DNA of 41,640 nt from contig NW_022205231.1 of the NCBI RefSeq assembly GCF_008831285.2, forward strand, positions 1 through 41,640. The letters run 5' to 3'. Position 1 is the stretch's first letter, and every line of letters starts with the position of its first letter. A program made the position numbers and the translations under genes. This stretch comes from Nymphaea colorata (lineage: Eukaryota > Streptophyta > Magnoliopsida > Nymphaeales > Nymphaeaceae). Of the stretch, positions 1-10,313 are shown one piece after another. The notes under the pieces were generated by a model. It saw nothing but the letters and a program-made list of their open reading frames with translations. It ran no database searches and was not told the DNA's origin.

Positions 1-7
1 ATGGCCA

Positions 8-9
<2 letters not shown>

Positions 10-50
<41 letters not shown>
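10..50. repeat. (AT)n microsatellite
   Basis: This is an almost pure AT dinucleotide run just after atggccaga. The same site in copy B (28957-29012) carries a longer run interrupted by tac and tgt, so the tract has changed length since duplication. Confidence 0.97.
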
Positions 51-203
51 AAGTAGTATATAATTATCAGTAATTGGCTGGCGTTACATGGCTACTAACA
101 AATTTTATGTTATCAAAGTCTTGCATTGAGTGATGTTTATCCACTCTCAAGACTGTAAAAGGTTTCATGTTTGAGTTGAAGTTGGACTTGAATTTCATCT
201 TAA

Positions 204-1590
204 ATCAAATTCCAAACCATCAAACGCCCCTAAAAGAGCAGTTGACCGTTTGTTTGTTCGTGCCATTCTCTCGGGCCAGGCTATCTATAATAGCGTGTAG
301 TCATCTTTTGACATCATTCTCCTGCTCTTTTTTGCTTCATATATTATTGTTTGTGTGCTGTTCTTTATAATTTGGGGATTTCTTTTCATCTATTTTATAA
401 TATATTTTTTTCATTTTATCTCTGAAAATTGGTTTGAATCAACCTATTGAGTCATACCAGCTTGTTCGCCTTAATGAATGAAATAACAATCGGCAAAGTT
501 TAATATTTTATAAATAAATTTGTGCCAACCCCTTTGCTAAAAAATAACATAACATATGTAGGGCTCTAATTTTAGATGAGCAGGAGGACACCCCACAATC
601 TTAGTGAAAGCCAGAAGCTCCCTCTTTCCCCTTACCCTCAAGCCCACGGCCGCATCAATGCTTGCGAGTGGGGCCAATATCCATCAACTAGTATAGTGCT
701 TCCACTCCAGTTGCAGTATAGAAATCTAGCACCAACGTCACTCACGCTCGTTAGACTTCTGCTAAGCATCCACATTTCCGTCTAGCTACTTAGGGTTGTT
801 CTTATTTGAAAATTTTATGAGTGTCCCTGCTGTCAAACGACTCTTTAACAAGATTGGAGCCACATTGCGGATTTTGTAAGCAACTTCCCTTACCAGTCAT
901 TGATACCAGTTTTTAAAACTTTTTATATACCTAAAGTTGAAAATTAAACTAATACTGCCCCTTAGCCAGAAATTTTTGGATTTGCCACTACCCCTTTAGG
1001 GTTCTACTTTTCTTCAGCTTGTTCTCTCACTGAAAACCATTTTGGTGATTTTTGGACTCTAATTAGTTTGAAGCCATGAAGCATAGACTCTCCATCCAAC
1101 ATGCACCAAACTCCATAAGTTAGTGGTACTCCATATTTTGGTGATTGATTATAATTTTGCTTAGATTATCTTGCAATCAAGTTGAGGAGTTTATCATGTT
1201 CTAAGTTTAAAATATATTGTTTTCCAGTACCTAAAACAAATTCTTGTCACATCAAATAGGTTTTTTTTTGTGCTCAGAAACTATCGTGGGAGATCCTCGT
1301 TCTATTCATGGGACATCAAATAGGTAATTAAATATATAAATGACAGTAATTAATCCACTGTCCATGTCATAATTTATAGACACCAAGATTGGAACATTTT
1401 ATCGGGGGGGGGGGGACTTATAGTGGCTGGTGACATTAGCTAGTAATGTAACAAGTTCTTGTGTCATTTACCAGGGATTGCATGCAACTTTTGTGTTTCT
1501 GCACCCTTCACCAAAATCCAAGCAATGGTAAGTAATAATGTTTGAATATTCTTGTGTTGAAGAATTCCAATCACAAATTGATCAAGAACA
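204..1590. repeat. Segment present in copy A only; no gene seen
   Basis: Copy B runs directly from the sequence matching 203 to that matching about 1593, so this 1.39 kb is an insertion in A or a deletion in B. Part of it is a diverged relative of another block of the duplication. Positions 676-722 resemble 32328-32370, and 1150-1425 resemble 32384-32680 (gcttagattatcttgcaatc, then aggtaattaa, then ttaatccactgtc). It also holds a 12-base G run at 1404-1415. I see no coding sequence in it. Confidence 0.75.
1404..1415 (+). repeat. G12 homopolymer
   Basis: This is a run of twelve G in AT-rich DNA, inside the A-only segment. Its length may not be exact, because such runs are prone to sequencing error. 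Confidence 0.9.
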
Positions 1591-1632
1591 GTATCCCTTA
1601 CGTTACCCACAGTAAGCGTTGAACATGCTGTA

Positions 1633-1800
1633 AGAGGGAAAGTATTGAAGCTAAGTGTGGGTTGCTGTGCACCATTGCCTATACCAGTCAGTCAAAAGTA
1701 TATTGTGATGATGCTGGACCCACTTGCTGTCACATCATAGTGCCCACGTTTGATGTGACTCACGTGCCCTCCAGCCAAAAAGTCTTTGCTCCGCCACTAA
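1633..1800 (+). mobile_element. Small non-autonomous element, family 'AGTGGCGGAGC', member 1
   Basis: Its right end is gtctttgctccgccact, whose reverse complement is agtggcggagcaaagac. The left end (about agtattgaagctaagtgtggg) is a weak inverted match to that. Related copies lie at 5133-5290, 29175-29340 and 32688-32873 and share interior motifs such as tgtgcacc, agtcaaaa, tatattgtgat and cacatcatag. It has no coding capacity. Small size, several copies and imperfect terminal inverted repeats suggest a decayed MITE. Superfamily unknown. Confidence 0.5.
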
Positions 1801-2126
1801 AAAACGGGTTGAGATCACAAGTTGGTGGGTTAGCATGAGCTTATTTGTGTCATGAGAAATCAATTTTTTGATGGGATATTCATATGATCCATCTATTCTA
1901 GAAGGTTGACTAGAAAATAGAGGAATGTCATCATACTTTAAACATGTTTAATGATTAAAATGGGTGATCAACAATGGATTGTCGAGATCATTTCTGAATA
2001 TTCAAGGGATTCAAATAAAAGTTGGCCTATTTTTTTCTCTTTGAACTGGCCTTTGTGTCCAATTAAGACGAACCTCTATGGCTGGATGGCTATTTTTTTG
2101 CTTGGTGTTCATAAAAACCATTGCAA

Positions 2127-2275
2127 AAGATGCATTTGCAATGATCAATTGCTTGACCATGGTTTTCAAGGATGGAATACAACTTTTATGGCAGTTTTTA
2201 ACAACACAAAATAACCATCCGAGCATAGAAACAGCTGTGATTTCAATACACACAAACACACACACACATATATAT
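2127..2275 (+). repeat. Dispersed ~150-bp repeat ending in a CA/AT microsatellite
   Basis: The segment opens with gcatttgcaatgatcaattg and runs through ttgaccatgg, acaaaataaccatcc and cacacaca into tatata. It recurs at 18249-18400 and 29632-29797 in the same orientation, each time finishing in a microsatellite. It is non-coding as far as I can see. Confidence 0.75.
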
Positions 2276-2640
2276 ATATTCCCTCTAGCATTGCTCTGTT
2301 TGATGCTTCTAGTATGCTTTCTATCTAGGAAGACCTTTGCACAATTATTTCCGATGCTGAAACAAGTACATTTTTTTTAGGATTTACCATCATAGAAACT
2401 GATTTTGTTGAATTTGAATGAACCAGCAATTGTGGGACACCTGATACAGAATAGGCTCTAGGGAAATGGAGGTAAGGCTAAGGTTTCGGCCATCTTGTTG
2501 AGCGGTAGTATGAAATACTCCTCTTGCTCACCTGATGCTAGGGAAGATCTCTATGAGTGTTCTTATCTTTTTAATTGGTTCAGTCTTAACACAAAAAATA
2601 AGGTCGACTGAATGCTAGTCGGGTCTGGCTCATGGCGATC
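2268..2640 (+). repeat. Segment shared with 14137-14570, absent from copy B
   Basis: The two segments align from tatatattccc(t/a)ctagcattgct to ctggctcatggc with moderate divergence. The copy at 14137 has an extra insert near 14200-14285. Copy B jumps from its microsatellite (29797) to the equivalent of 2945, so it lost this piece. Finding it in the middle unit suggests it is ancestral. Short reading frames here (for example 2078-2380) are not conserved as proteins. Confidence 0.7.
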
Positions 2641-4681
2641 ATTTACCAACAATTGAGCCTTCACGGCCTTTATGATTGCAGCTGGCCCACGTTGGTCGGC
2701 TTTGACTCGTGGTTGATGTTGAAAGAACAAGCCGACCTTGGCAGGATGTGATGAAGCACAAAGTCAAGCATGCGCCAACCTTGACTTCCATGTAAATGAG
2801 TGAAGCCATTAAGAGATTTATCTGCAATATTTCACCCTTGCTGGTCTACATATCAGATCTATGGGCAGCCAGCAGCAACCCACTCAACTGCTTTATTCAA
2901 TTATCTTCAGCATAGGAGGTTAGGAGCCCAGACAGAAGATCAAAATTCTAGACAAAGGACACTAGGTATAAATTTTTCAATTTTTAAAGAATGAGAAAAT
3001 TTGTTCAAAAATATTAACATAAAAATAAAAAGTTTTTAAAATTTATGTAATTACCAATACTTAACAATAGAAAGTGTTGTGTCCATCAAAGGAGAGAAGA
3101 ATATTTTGGTAATTTATTAAAAATATTCTCGTTAGTCTTTTTACTTTTTCTACTTTCAATTTTGTCTTTACAATTTTTTTTAATGTGAATTAAAGTTATT
3201 TTAATCATTAACCATATTCACGTACAAAAAAAATTATGCATCAGTATAGTGACACTTAACCTATACCTGCCTCTACCCCTGCTAGCTGCTCTCAACAGGT
3301 GTTATGGGACTTATGGTCACCTTTTAAAGGTGGTACTCATTTTTATGAGTCGCCTCCATCAGATGGGTAGAACCCTTGTGCCCTCCTTCCCACAAAAAAA
3401 CTACTTTAAAGAGGCCCACACACTAGTCCACATTTTTGAAAAATATGTTTGGTTGGCAAAAATTCATCATCCAAATGCCTTGGATGATGGCTAGAACAGA
3501 AAGGGAAAGGAGAAAAGTGAGGAAAGGATGGACAAAGAAAGAGAAAACATTTTGTTTCTAGGTCTTGCTTTTGTTTACAATTTCAAAAAGCGGACCTAAA
3601 AGGCATTGGATTTTCTTTACCATAGACCTTCCCTTAAAAGGATAAGGAAGCCTGGAATAACAACATATCTATTGAATGCGGACATGGTAGTACTCATTGT
3701 GGAAATATCTAGTGCCAAAGTCACTCAATGGGTAAGTCATGAATCCTTAACCTAAATCCATTTTACCAAAAGTTTCTACCATATCAATCTACCCTTTTGT
3801 ACAACCCAATAATTTCAAAAATGAGCCATCTATGAGGCCAATTGTATTTTTGTGTCTTTTTTCTTTGGGCTTAACAGGTTGGCGCATTGTTTAATCCGTG
3901 TTTCATTTCCTATAAAATTACTTATTTCCTATAAAATTACTTGGGTGCGCCCATAAGCTCATCTCTCTCTCCCACTCGCCAGTGTGGACTACTATTTAAA
4001 ATAAGAATAAAACATGTAATACCTATCTCTTTCTCTGTCCGTCTCTCTCTCTATCTCTATACATGCAAGAGAACTCAAATGGCATGGAGCTGTTTCTTTG
4101 TTTCTTTCTTCCACCACATTTTCACTTTCCGTGGTAGACAAGTCAAAAAAGAGAGGAACCACCCTGTTGAATAGGAACCATTAGTTTACATGATATGGCA
4201 GTTCTATCATCGTTGATATTACAGTTCCAGACATGGTGGCGGACACACAGACGTGGAGGTGGAATAAAAAGGCTCGAATCAAAATACTTATGTGAAGTTG
4301 GAAGATTGTGTTCCCATGGCAATATGGTGGCTATGGAAGAACATGAATTATGAATACCATGACAACAAGAAAAATCAAAATATGTTACATCAGAGGCAAT
4401 TGACCATCTTTTTATTATGATTCAACAAGTGCTAAATATGACTATTCAAGCAGAAGAACGAGTTTCCACAACTTTTGGTCCTTTTTATGTAGGAAGTCTC
4501 TCACATATATCATCGACTTCAACACAGATCAGCATCACCACAAAAGCATATAGAATACTGATATGCTAATGAAACCACATCTGAAAGATGCCTTGGTTTG
4601 ATTGACCAACTTCTCCATCCCTATTTTAATGCTATTCACGTTATCTACACCACAGTCCTTATAAAAGAGATAGCAATGTCA

Positions 4682-4689
<8 letters not shown>
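2641..4689. other. No gene seen; mostly duplicated non-coding sequence
   Basis: From about 2945 onward this matches 29810-31505 nearly base for base, including an AT-rich part (2980-3240) and a CT-rich part (4025-4060). The section 3945-4690 also matches 15790-16520. Reading frames in it are short, lack recognisable domains and are not kept open across the copies. Positions 2641-2944 have no counterpart in copy B and show nothing I recognise. Confidence 0.6.
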
Positions 4690-4734
<45 letters not shown>

Positions 4735-4793
4735 TACATATATATAATATATATATATAATATATATATATATATATAATATATATATTTATA

Positions 4794-4831
<38 letters not shown>
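4690..4831. repeat. Compound (AT)n / (AC)n microsatellite
   Basis: About 100 bp of AT repeats interrupted by aat and aca steps are followed by a pure (AC)n run from about 4795. The matching place in copy B (about 31505-31530) is much shorter and leads into some 700 bp that A lacks. Confidence 0.95.
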
Positions 4832-4832
<1 letters not shown>

Positions 4833-4840
4833 TTCCGGAT

Positions 4841-4960
4841 GTGCTATACTACTGCAACTAGGGTGGAAGCGCTATGCCAGTTGATGGACATTTGGCTCTA
4901 CTCACATGGGCATGGGCATTACCGGATGCCGGATTTCAGTTTTCACTCAAACTGAAACTT
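4841..4960 (-). repeat. 120-bp segment inverted relative to copy B
   Basis: The reverse complement of this stretch matches 32251-32370 with about 6 mismatches in 120 (about 95%). Collinear matching resumes right after it at aaatgataacc (4961 and 32380). A diverged relative at 676-722 is in the same orientation as copy B, so A appears to carry the flipped state. A (CA)n tract borders the inverted piece on the left. Confidence 0.9.
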
Positions 4961-5132
4961 AAATGATAACCTTTCTTAGATTATCTTGCAATCGAGCTAT
5001 CATGTTCTAAGTGTAACATATATAGTTTTCCCGTACTTAACATATATGTTCAAGTATAATAATGTAATTGGTCTGCATGCCCATCCGGCAGCCACTGCTT
5101 GTGATATCAAGTAGGTAATGTTTTGCTGGGAA

Positions 5133-5290
5133 ACTGGGTCGGTGTGCACCATATTTACCCATACCAGTTAGTCAAAAATTATATTGTGATAAAGCTGGAC
5201 TCAGTTCCAGTCACATCATAGTACCCACACGGGCACTATGAAACTCAGGTCGGTGACTCAAGCGATGTTCAGTCAAAAAATTTGGGTATT
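5133..5290 (+). mobile_element. Small non-autonomous element, family 'AGTGGCGGAGC', member 2 (truncated)
   Basis: It shares the interior of the 32688-32873 member (gggtcggtgtgcacc, gttagtcaaaaattatattg, gactcagttccagtcacatc). Its left end is lost by a deletion, and its right end is replaced at 5290 by the 218-bp local duplicate. Confidence 0.5.
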
Positions 5291-5508
5291 GCCTACACCA
5301 GCCCACGTATGACTCCACCAAATGCTCTAGTCCCAATCTCAATTTTCTGTACTTCCATGAATTTCATGGTCCTGACAATCAAAATAGGGTTCGTATAAAA
5401 TTTTAAAATAAAATTTGAATTCACACTGAAAAATGCACATTTAAAATAAATAGCAAATTAAGTAGATTACTTGTTTGATGATTGAATGCAGTGCGGAACC
5501 TTCAACAA
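5291..5508 (+). repeat. Local 218-bp duplicate, copy 1
   Basis: It runs from gcctacaccagcccacg to ggaaccttcaacaa and matches 6090-6307 with about four differences (about 98% identical), closer than A is to B. Copy B has no counterpart at this position, where its sequence goes straight from tttgggtac to caagttgac. It is non-coding. Confidence 0.92.
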
Positions 5509-5696
5509 GTTGACGGGTTAGGGCGAGCTTATCCATGTAGTGAGAAATCAATTTTCTCAAAGATCATGGCAACTTTCCTGCTTGGTGGGCCATTACAGAT
5601 CCTTTGATGGGATTTTTATATGATCCGATCAGGTCGACTGAAAACTGGATTGGCCAGGTCATTCCTGAATATTCAAGATTCAAATAAAAGCCAAGA

Positions 5697-5826
5697 ACAA
5701 TGAGGAGAGAAGGGTGGTGGAGGAGGAGAAACTGAACTTTAGCCACCAGCATTGTCATGGGATGTCGCTAGTTGATTTCTTCAATCGATGCTGCTTGAGT
5801 TTTCGACACTGACGGTCAACGGCGAA
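5697..5826 (-). pseudogene. Unidentified coding-like fragment shared by three units (A copy)
   Basis: On the minus strand it reads AASIEEIN, a stop, then HPMTMLVAKVQFLLLH. The same peptide region occurs at 19240-19380 (open, with SIEEIDEQHPMTTLVAKVQ) and at 33090-33172 (SIEEINKQHPMTMLVAKVQ). The rest diverges after the run of leucines. I do not recognise the family. It could be an exon fragment carried by the repeats. The in-frame TAG in this copy argues that it is not functional here. Confidence 0.4.
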
Positions 5827-6089
5827 GCTACCAATTGGTAACATATTTATTACATGATTAAGAAAAAACTTAGTACAATCAATTATTAGAAACTTCATTA
5901 TTTTATCATCTAGCTAGTTCCACCTCCGACCATGGTTAGTGGCAGCTAGAGTTAGGAATGTTGGACTTAGGGGCACTAATTTAAAGAATCTCATACCTAT
6001 AGGGTCACTGGTGCATATAAAGAAGCAAGTAGTTGAAAGCTTACGTAAAAATGAAAATAAAGAAATTTGATAGGACCATTTGGGCAACT

Positions 6090-6307
6090 GCCTACACCAG
6101 CCCACGTATGACTCCACCAAAGGCTCTAGCCCCAATCTCAATTTTCTGTACTTCCATGAATTTCATGGTCCTGACAATCAAAATAGGGTTCGTATAAAAT
6201 TTTAAAATAAAATTTGAATTCACACTGACAAATGCACATTTAAAATAAATAGCAAATTAAGTAGATTACTTGTTTGATGATTGAATTCAGTGCGGAACCT
6301 TCAACAA
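6090..6307 (+). repeat. Local 218-bp duplicate, copy 2
   Basis: This is the partner of 5291-5508. Only its right-hand ~80 bp are present in copy B (33172-33254), where a deletion joins cgatactgac to caaatgcac. Since B keeps the right end at this location, 6090-6307 is probably the original and 5291-5508 the new copy. Confidence 0.9.
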
Positions 6308-7186
6308 TATATATTTGTTTGGATAGTAGTGAAAATGAATCCATTATATAGACCATTCGTTTCTAATAAATGTTTATAACGATCAGAATCAGAACCGAAA
6401 CCCAAAGTGAAACAACCTGCAGGCTGTCGGTAAGATAAATCAGTAAAATAAGTGAAAAATAGAAAAGAAAAAATGTTAAAAGTACTTAAAGATAAATAAA
6501 TAACAACATGGGGCAACAGCCACTGGATAAAACAGGTTTGCCAAACAATTCAAATTGACTTAAATTAATTCAGGGCAACTTTTATAAACACTATTCTCAA
6601 ATGCATGACATTTTAGTGGACCTCTTGCTTGTGGAGAAAACTCTTCTTTGTTACGGGTGAGCGGGAGTGAACCTGCCAGCTGCATGCATGAGGGGCAGAA
6701 GCTCTACTCATCCCCGTTACCCCAGGGTCTAGAGAAACATCAAAACCTGGGGAATTTACGGTCACTCCCTTCAGTTTAGGAGTAGCCCCTGCCAACCTTT
6801 ATGGTTCATTGAGAATAATAATAATGCTCATGGTATTGGAACTGACTACCTTACTCTCACCAAACTCTTAACTCGACCAGTTATGCTACTCTTCTCGGAG
6901 TAACCTGATCTCTTTGTTTGACCCTATGAAAAAGAGTACATATAAGACTATTGAAGCTTACAACTTTCTGGAGGTAAAGTCTTTTGTGTAACCTGCGCTG
7001 GGACTTTTAAATCCTCTTAGATGGAACTTGTTGAGAATAATATTCTCCTTTTTTTAAAAATATATATATAAAAGCACAATATTCTTATTTCAAGAAACGT
7101 AGCTGCATTTCAATTAACAAAAAAATTAATCTTCTAATGAATTAAACAGAGCAGGTACTATATGTTCCGAATTTTAGCTACACATG
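6308..7186. other. No gene seen
   Basis: It matches 33255-34142 in copy B. It holds a moderately GC-rich patch (6600-6800) conserved in both copies, and AT-rich flanks. I found no tRNA, no domain and no open frame kept in both copies. Confidence 0.55.
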
Positions 7187-7724
7187 CACTCGTCTAATAT
7201 TCTTCAGTGATCCCAAAATCTGTTCCAAACATGTGTCAGCAAGTTGAAAATATGTTGTTGTAGACTAAATCCGTCCCATACATTTGTCAGCGACTCAAGA
7301 ATATGTCGCTGTGTACTAAATCCATTCCAAACATGTGTAAGGGACTCAAAAATATGTTGCTAGCCAGTACACTGTGCAAGCTACAACAACCATCATTATT
7401 GATGGAGGGTTAGCATTGTTAGTTGCAAAGTTAAAAGACATTGTGAAGTTAAGCGACTTATATAACTGTCACAGAACACATTGTGTTATGGGACGGAAAA
7501 TTCCATCGTCAAAGTTACAATAAGGTGTAGGCACATTCCATGGTCATTATGCTAACTTAAAGCAACTAATGTCGCAATAAACACAACTAAGACATGGTGG
7601 CCATTTTCATCGGTAATCGTTTGTGCAACGGGACTTGTGTTGGTAGAGTTTTGACCATCATGATTACTTATTTGCGACAGAATTTCCAGTATTAGCGACA
7701 GTCGAGTTAAAGCCATAGTTAGTG
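7187..7724 (+). mobile_element. Possible CACTA-derived non-autonomous element with 51-bp tandem repeats
   Basis: The stretch carries many GCGAC/GTCGC motifs (near 7290, 7307, 7451, 7573, 7674 and 7695), which resemble the repeated sub-terminal motifs of plant CACTA elements. The right end read inward is cactaactatggctttaac, and the left end starts cactcgtctaa. The ends match each other poorly and no 3-bp target duplication is seen (atg versus ttc). The element, if real, is old. The copy B counterpart is 34143-34680. Confidence 0.33.
7216..7370 (+). repeat. 51-bp tandem repeat, three units
   Basis: Units at 7216-7266, 7267-7317 and 7318-7370 each read aaatc(t/c)(g/a)t(t/c)cca(a/t)acat, then tgt(c/a)ag, then aatatgt(t/c)g. 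All three units are kept in copy B at 34172-34326. There are no spacers between units, so this is not a CRISPR-like array. Confidence 0.9.
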
Positions 7725-7969
7725 TTCATACTCACTCAGACATATCTAAGTTAAGCTTTAAACTTAAACGGAGGGTAAAACATCTTTAAAACAAGATACA
7801 TATATTTAGTCAACATGAAAAAATAACACCATCAACCACATGACAATCAGGACATAAAACATAAGCAGCGTCCAATGCTGCCAATTATAGACTAGTATAG
7901 AGAACCACATAGATCATTACGAAAGAAATATATATATATATATATAGATATATATATATGTATACAACT

Positions 7970-9947
7970 TTAGCCCTGAGTACATTCAATTGGTGCAAAA
8001 GAAAGCAGCCCCTTCCCCAAATCATATTTCACATGCATGTTCTGCTGGAAAACATTCCCGAAAATGGCTAAGCTAGCCGTTGCACTTCTATACATCCAAA
8101 AGATATTTGAAGGTGGCAACTTCATGTCTGCATTGGTGGAATGAAAGTTCATCTCCAGCAATCCTTAATATGGATCACCAGTATTCTCTACATTATAACA
8201 CAAATAATCTTGGTTAGGATGATAGAATCTTTTATGTTTGTGACTTTAGCCACCGTGTTTGCCACTTGGTCATACACATCTTTGGCAAGATAATCAGTGT
8301 GGTACCCGAGTCTATCATGATTGATCCAGCATATCCCAACCATGTTGCTGTCTGTGCACCTCAAAACTATATGTTGAGTCTGTTGTTCCCCACATTTATG
8401 TAATCTAGTGTGAGTGTATAGAAAGTGCCTTGAGCTGCATTTGCTTTCATCGGCGTCTGTTGAACCTCTTGGGTTCCGAAGAACTCTACCTCCTCACAGA
8501 ATTTGATCTACTCGATGACATTATTTTTCTTGCTATGGAGAGGAAGACTGTAAGCAAACTTATGGTTAATAAAGAAGCCGATGTGACTAACAAGTGAAAG
8601 AGATCCTGGCCTGAGGGCAACAAGACTAGGATCGACAAGATTTTCAAAATCAACACTATTTTCTTTATGAACGCAACCAAAGGCGATTGTCGGAAGGTTG
8701 ATGGTGCCATCAGTGCCATCCTCAAACCAAAATCTTTTGAGAGCAAGGGACCCTTCTACAACAGATCCATCACCATATGAGGACTTGACGCTACGAAGTT
8801 GGTTGTCATCACAAGCGGACCAAAAGCTAGTGGTGCATCTCAGGTTATGGTATGTGGAAGACTGAATTGGCTTTAATGTGGAGTTCATTTGGCAGGTAAA
8901 GTTGTAGTAAGGAACACACAATGTCCATATGAGGTTGCTGCCAGTATCGATCATGACCCATAGGATTGGACTTATAGTGATGCTCTAATGTAAAGCTGCA
9001 TGAGAAACTCTCTATATATAGATGTATCAATGTCTTCTTTTTATAGCACATGAAGTTGCTGCTTCGATAACTCGAAAAAACTGCCTACCAGCCTATTCTC
9101 TCATAGATTTAAATATATAGGTTGTATGGTGGGATTTGATAAGAAATAGTTGGACATACGGCCAACTTTCTTTTTAAAATTTTTGTCTTGTCATACAGGC
9201 GGAAGTTTTCCAAAACATTTCAACCAGGTTGATTGGAGGATGTCAACGCTTGTCGGCAGTTTCATCTGTTTAGCGAACCCCAACACATTTCACAAGTTGA
9301 CCAGATAGTCCTCCTCAACTCAATTAAACATGAAAACAAAGAGAATAATCGTAGCAATTGAATCTTGAAAGGACCCTTAGATAGCTGGACACAAGTTCCA
9401 ATCAATTTTTGTTACTTTTCACAAGATAGAGTTGCCAGATCAACTCGTTTCTAAACTTTTTACGACACAAGTTTCCATTTCTTTCTTTCTTTTCATGCAT
9501 CAAGTTCCACTGTGATAACCCAGATGAACGTTTCTAGGATCAATGGGCTTTAGTTCTAAACTTCTAAGTTATCGGGGCATTTCCTTGAAATCTGGAATTT
9601 GCCAGATATTTCCAGATTTTAACGGTCAGGCATTGGAATTAGTTCATCTGGTCAGTCTTCATGAGAATACACATGGATGGTCGTTTTGTTGGTGTTGGCA
9701 TAACCTGAAGCCAATCGGGAGCTCAACTTGAAGCGTAGAGCTGCCCTGCTCAGTGCGTCGAACTGGAGTGGATGAAGGATCATAGAGATGAGAGAGAGGC
9801 AAGTCTTGGTGAATGATGTCTATCGAGAAGCCTGGATTTTTGGTTAACATTGACAGTGTTAGTGAAGGTGTTGGTAGGAAAGTTTGATAGTGCAACTGGG
9901 AGAAGTTACAGGAGGAGGATCATGAAGGAGGAGAGGAAGGTGGCTAT
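7970..9947 (-). pseudogene. Aspartic protease pseudogene psi-A (nepenthesin/CND41-like, family A1)
   Basis: Pieces of one pepsin-like aspartic protease lie in order on the minus strand. A prodomain (9659-9895, FSIDIIHQDLPLSHLYDP) is followed by an N-terminal lobe (8508-8954) with catalytic DTGS at 8937-8948, SYGDGS, and a FGC...SLSLVS stretch. The second catalytic motif, DSGTTL, is at 8301-8312. The C-terminal lobe (7970-8161) contains IFGNVFQQNMHVKYDLG and ends IECTQG-stop. Such enzymes normally carry a signal peptide and act in the secretory pathway, apoplast or plastid. Lesions are start ATG changed to ATA (9945-9947), TAA in the signal-peptide region, several frameshifts between the lobes, and about 600 bp between prodomain and N lobe. 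Both catalytic motifs survive, but no full-length product is possible. Confidence 0.9.
9025..9672 (-). other. Intron-like or inserted segment inside psi-A
   Basis: Prodomain coding stops near 9660 and the N lobe resumes near 9025 (frame reading EFLMQLYI). In psi-C the same protein region is continuous. On the minus strand a possible donor GTGTATTC lies at the left junction and a possible acceptor TATATATAG at the right. It is present at the same place in psi-B. It could be an intron gained in the A/B lineage or an insertion. I see no coding sequence in it. Confidence 0.45.
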
Positions 9948-9987
9948 GGCCACTGTTAACCATAGATCTACAAAGAAAAACTCCTTG

Positions 9988-9995
9988 TATTTATA
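9988..9995 (-). promoter_or_regulatory. TATA box of psi-A
   Basis: TATAAATA on the minus strand, about 41 bp upstream of the former start codon. The same motif sits at the same distance in psi-B (36943-36950) and psi-C (27975-27982), which supports a real ancestral core promoter. Confidence 0.6.
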
Positions 9996-10313
9996 AAGGA
10001 GATCATGAGGTAGGTTGTGACTAAGGGTTTGGATTTAAATACAAATGGTGGGGAAAAGAAGCTCATGGTCAAAGTGAGTAGCGTGTGGATTGTTCCACAT
10101 GTGACAGTTCTTGGTCAAGGAGAAGATGTGGTTATCACGTGAAGGAGCAGAGAAAGGGAACAACATGAACCCTAGGTTAGAGTGGAAAATGTTCATGAAC
10201 ATCACTTTATCGTGGGTGGTGGAGGCTCTCACCCATCCTTAGAGATGATGGATCATGAAAAGTCACCTATTGATCAAGGATTCCAGTCAGTTCTATCAGC
10301 GCGATGATTTTGG
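9996..10313. other. Spacer between protease promoter and LINE
   Basis: This is shared with 36951-37270 in copy B and is purine-rich on the plus strand. It may include the protease upstream region and the untranslated leader of the plus-strand LINE. I cannot place the LINE 5' end. No gene is visible. Confidence 0.4.

Noticed and set aside
2011-2380. Overlapping plus and minus frames near 2.0-2.4 kb
   Set aside because: They lie in dispersed non-coding repeats. The reading frames are not preserved at 14.1, 18.3 or 29.6 kb.
6600-6800. Possible tRNA or other structured RNA in the GC-richer patch conserved in both copies
   Set aside because: I could not find A/B boxes or a cloverleaf. Conservation is explained by the duplication.
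7216-7370. Regular repeats as a CRISPR-like array
   Set aside because: The units abut with no spacers, and everything else in the window is plant nuclear DNA.
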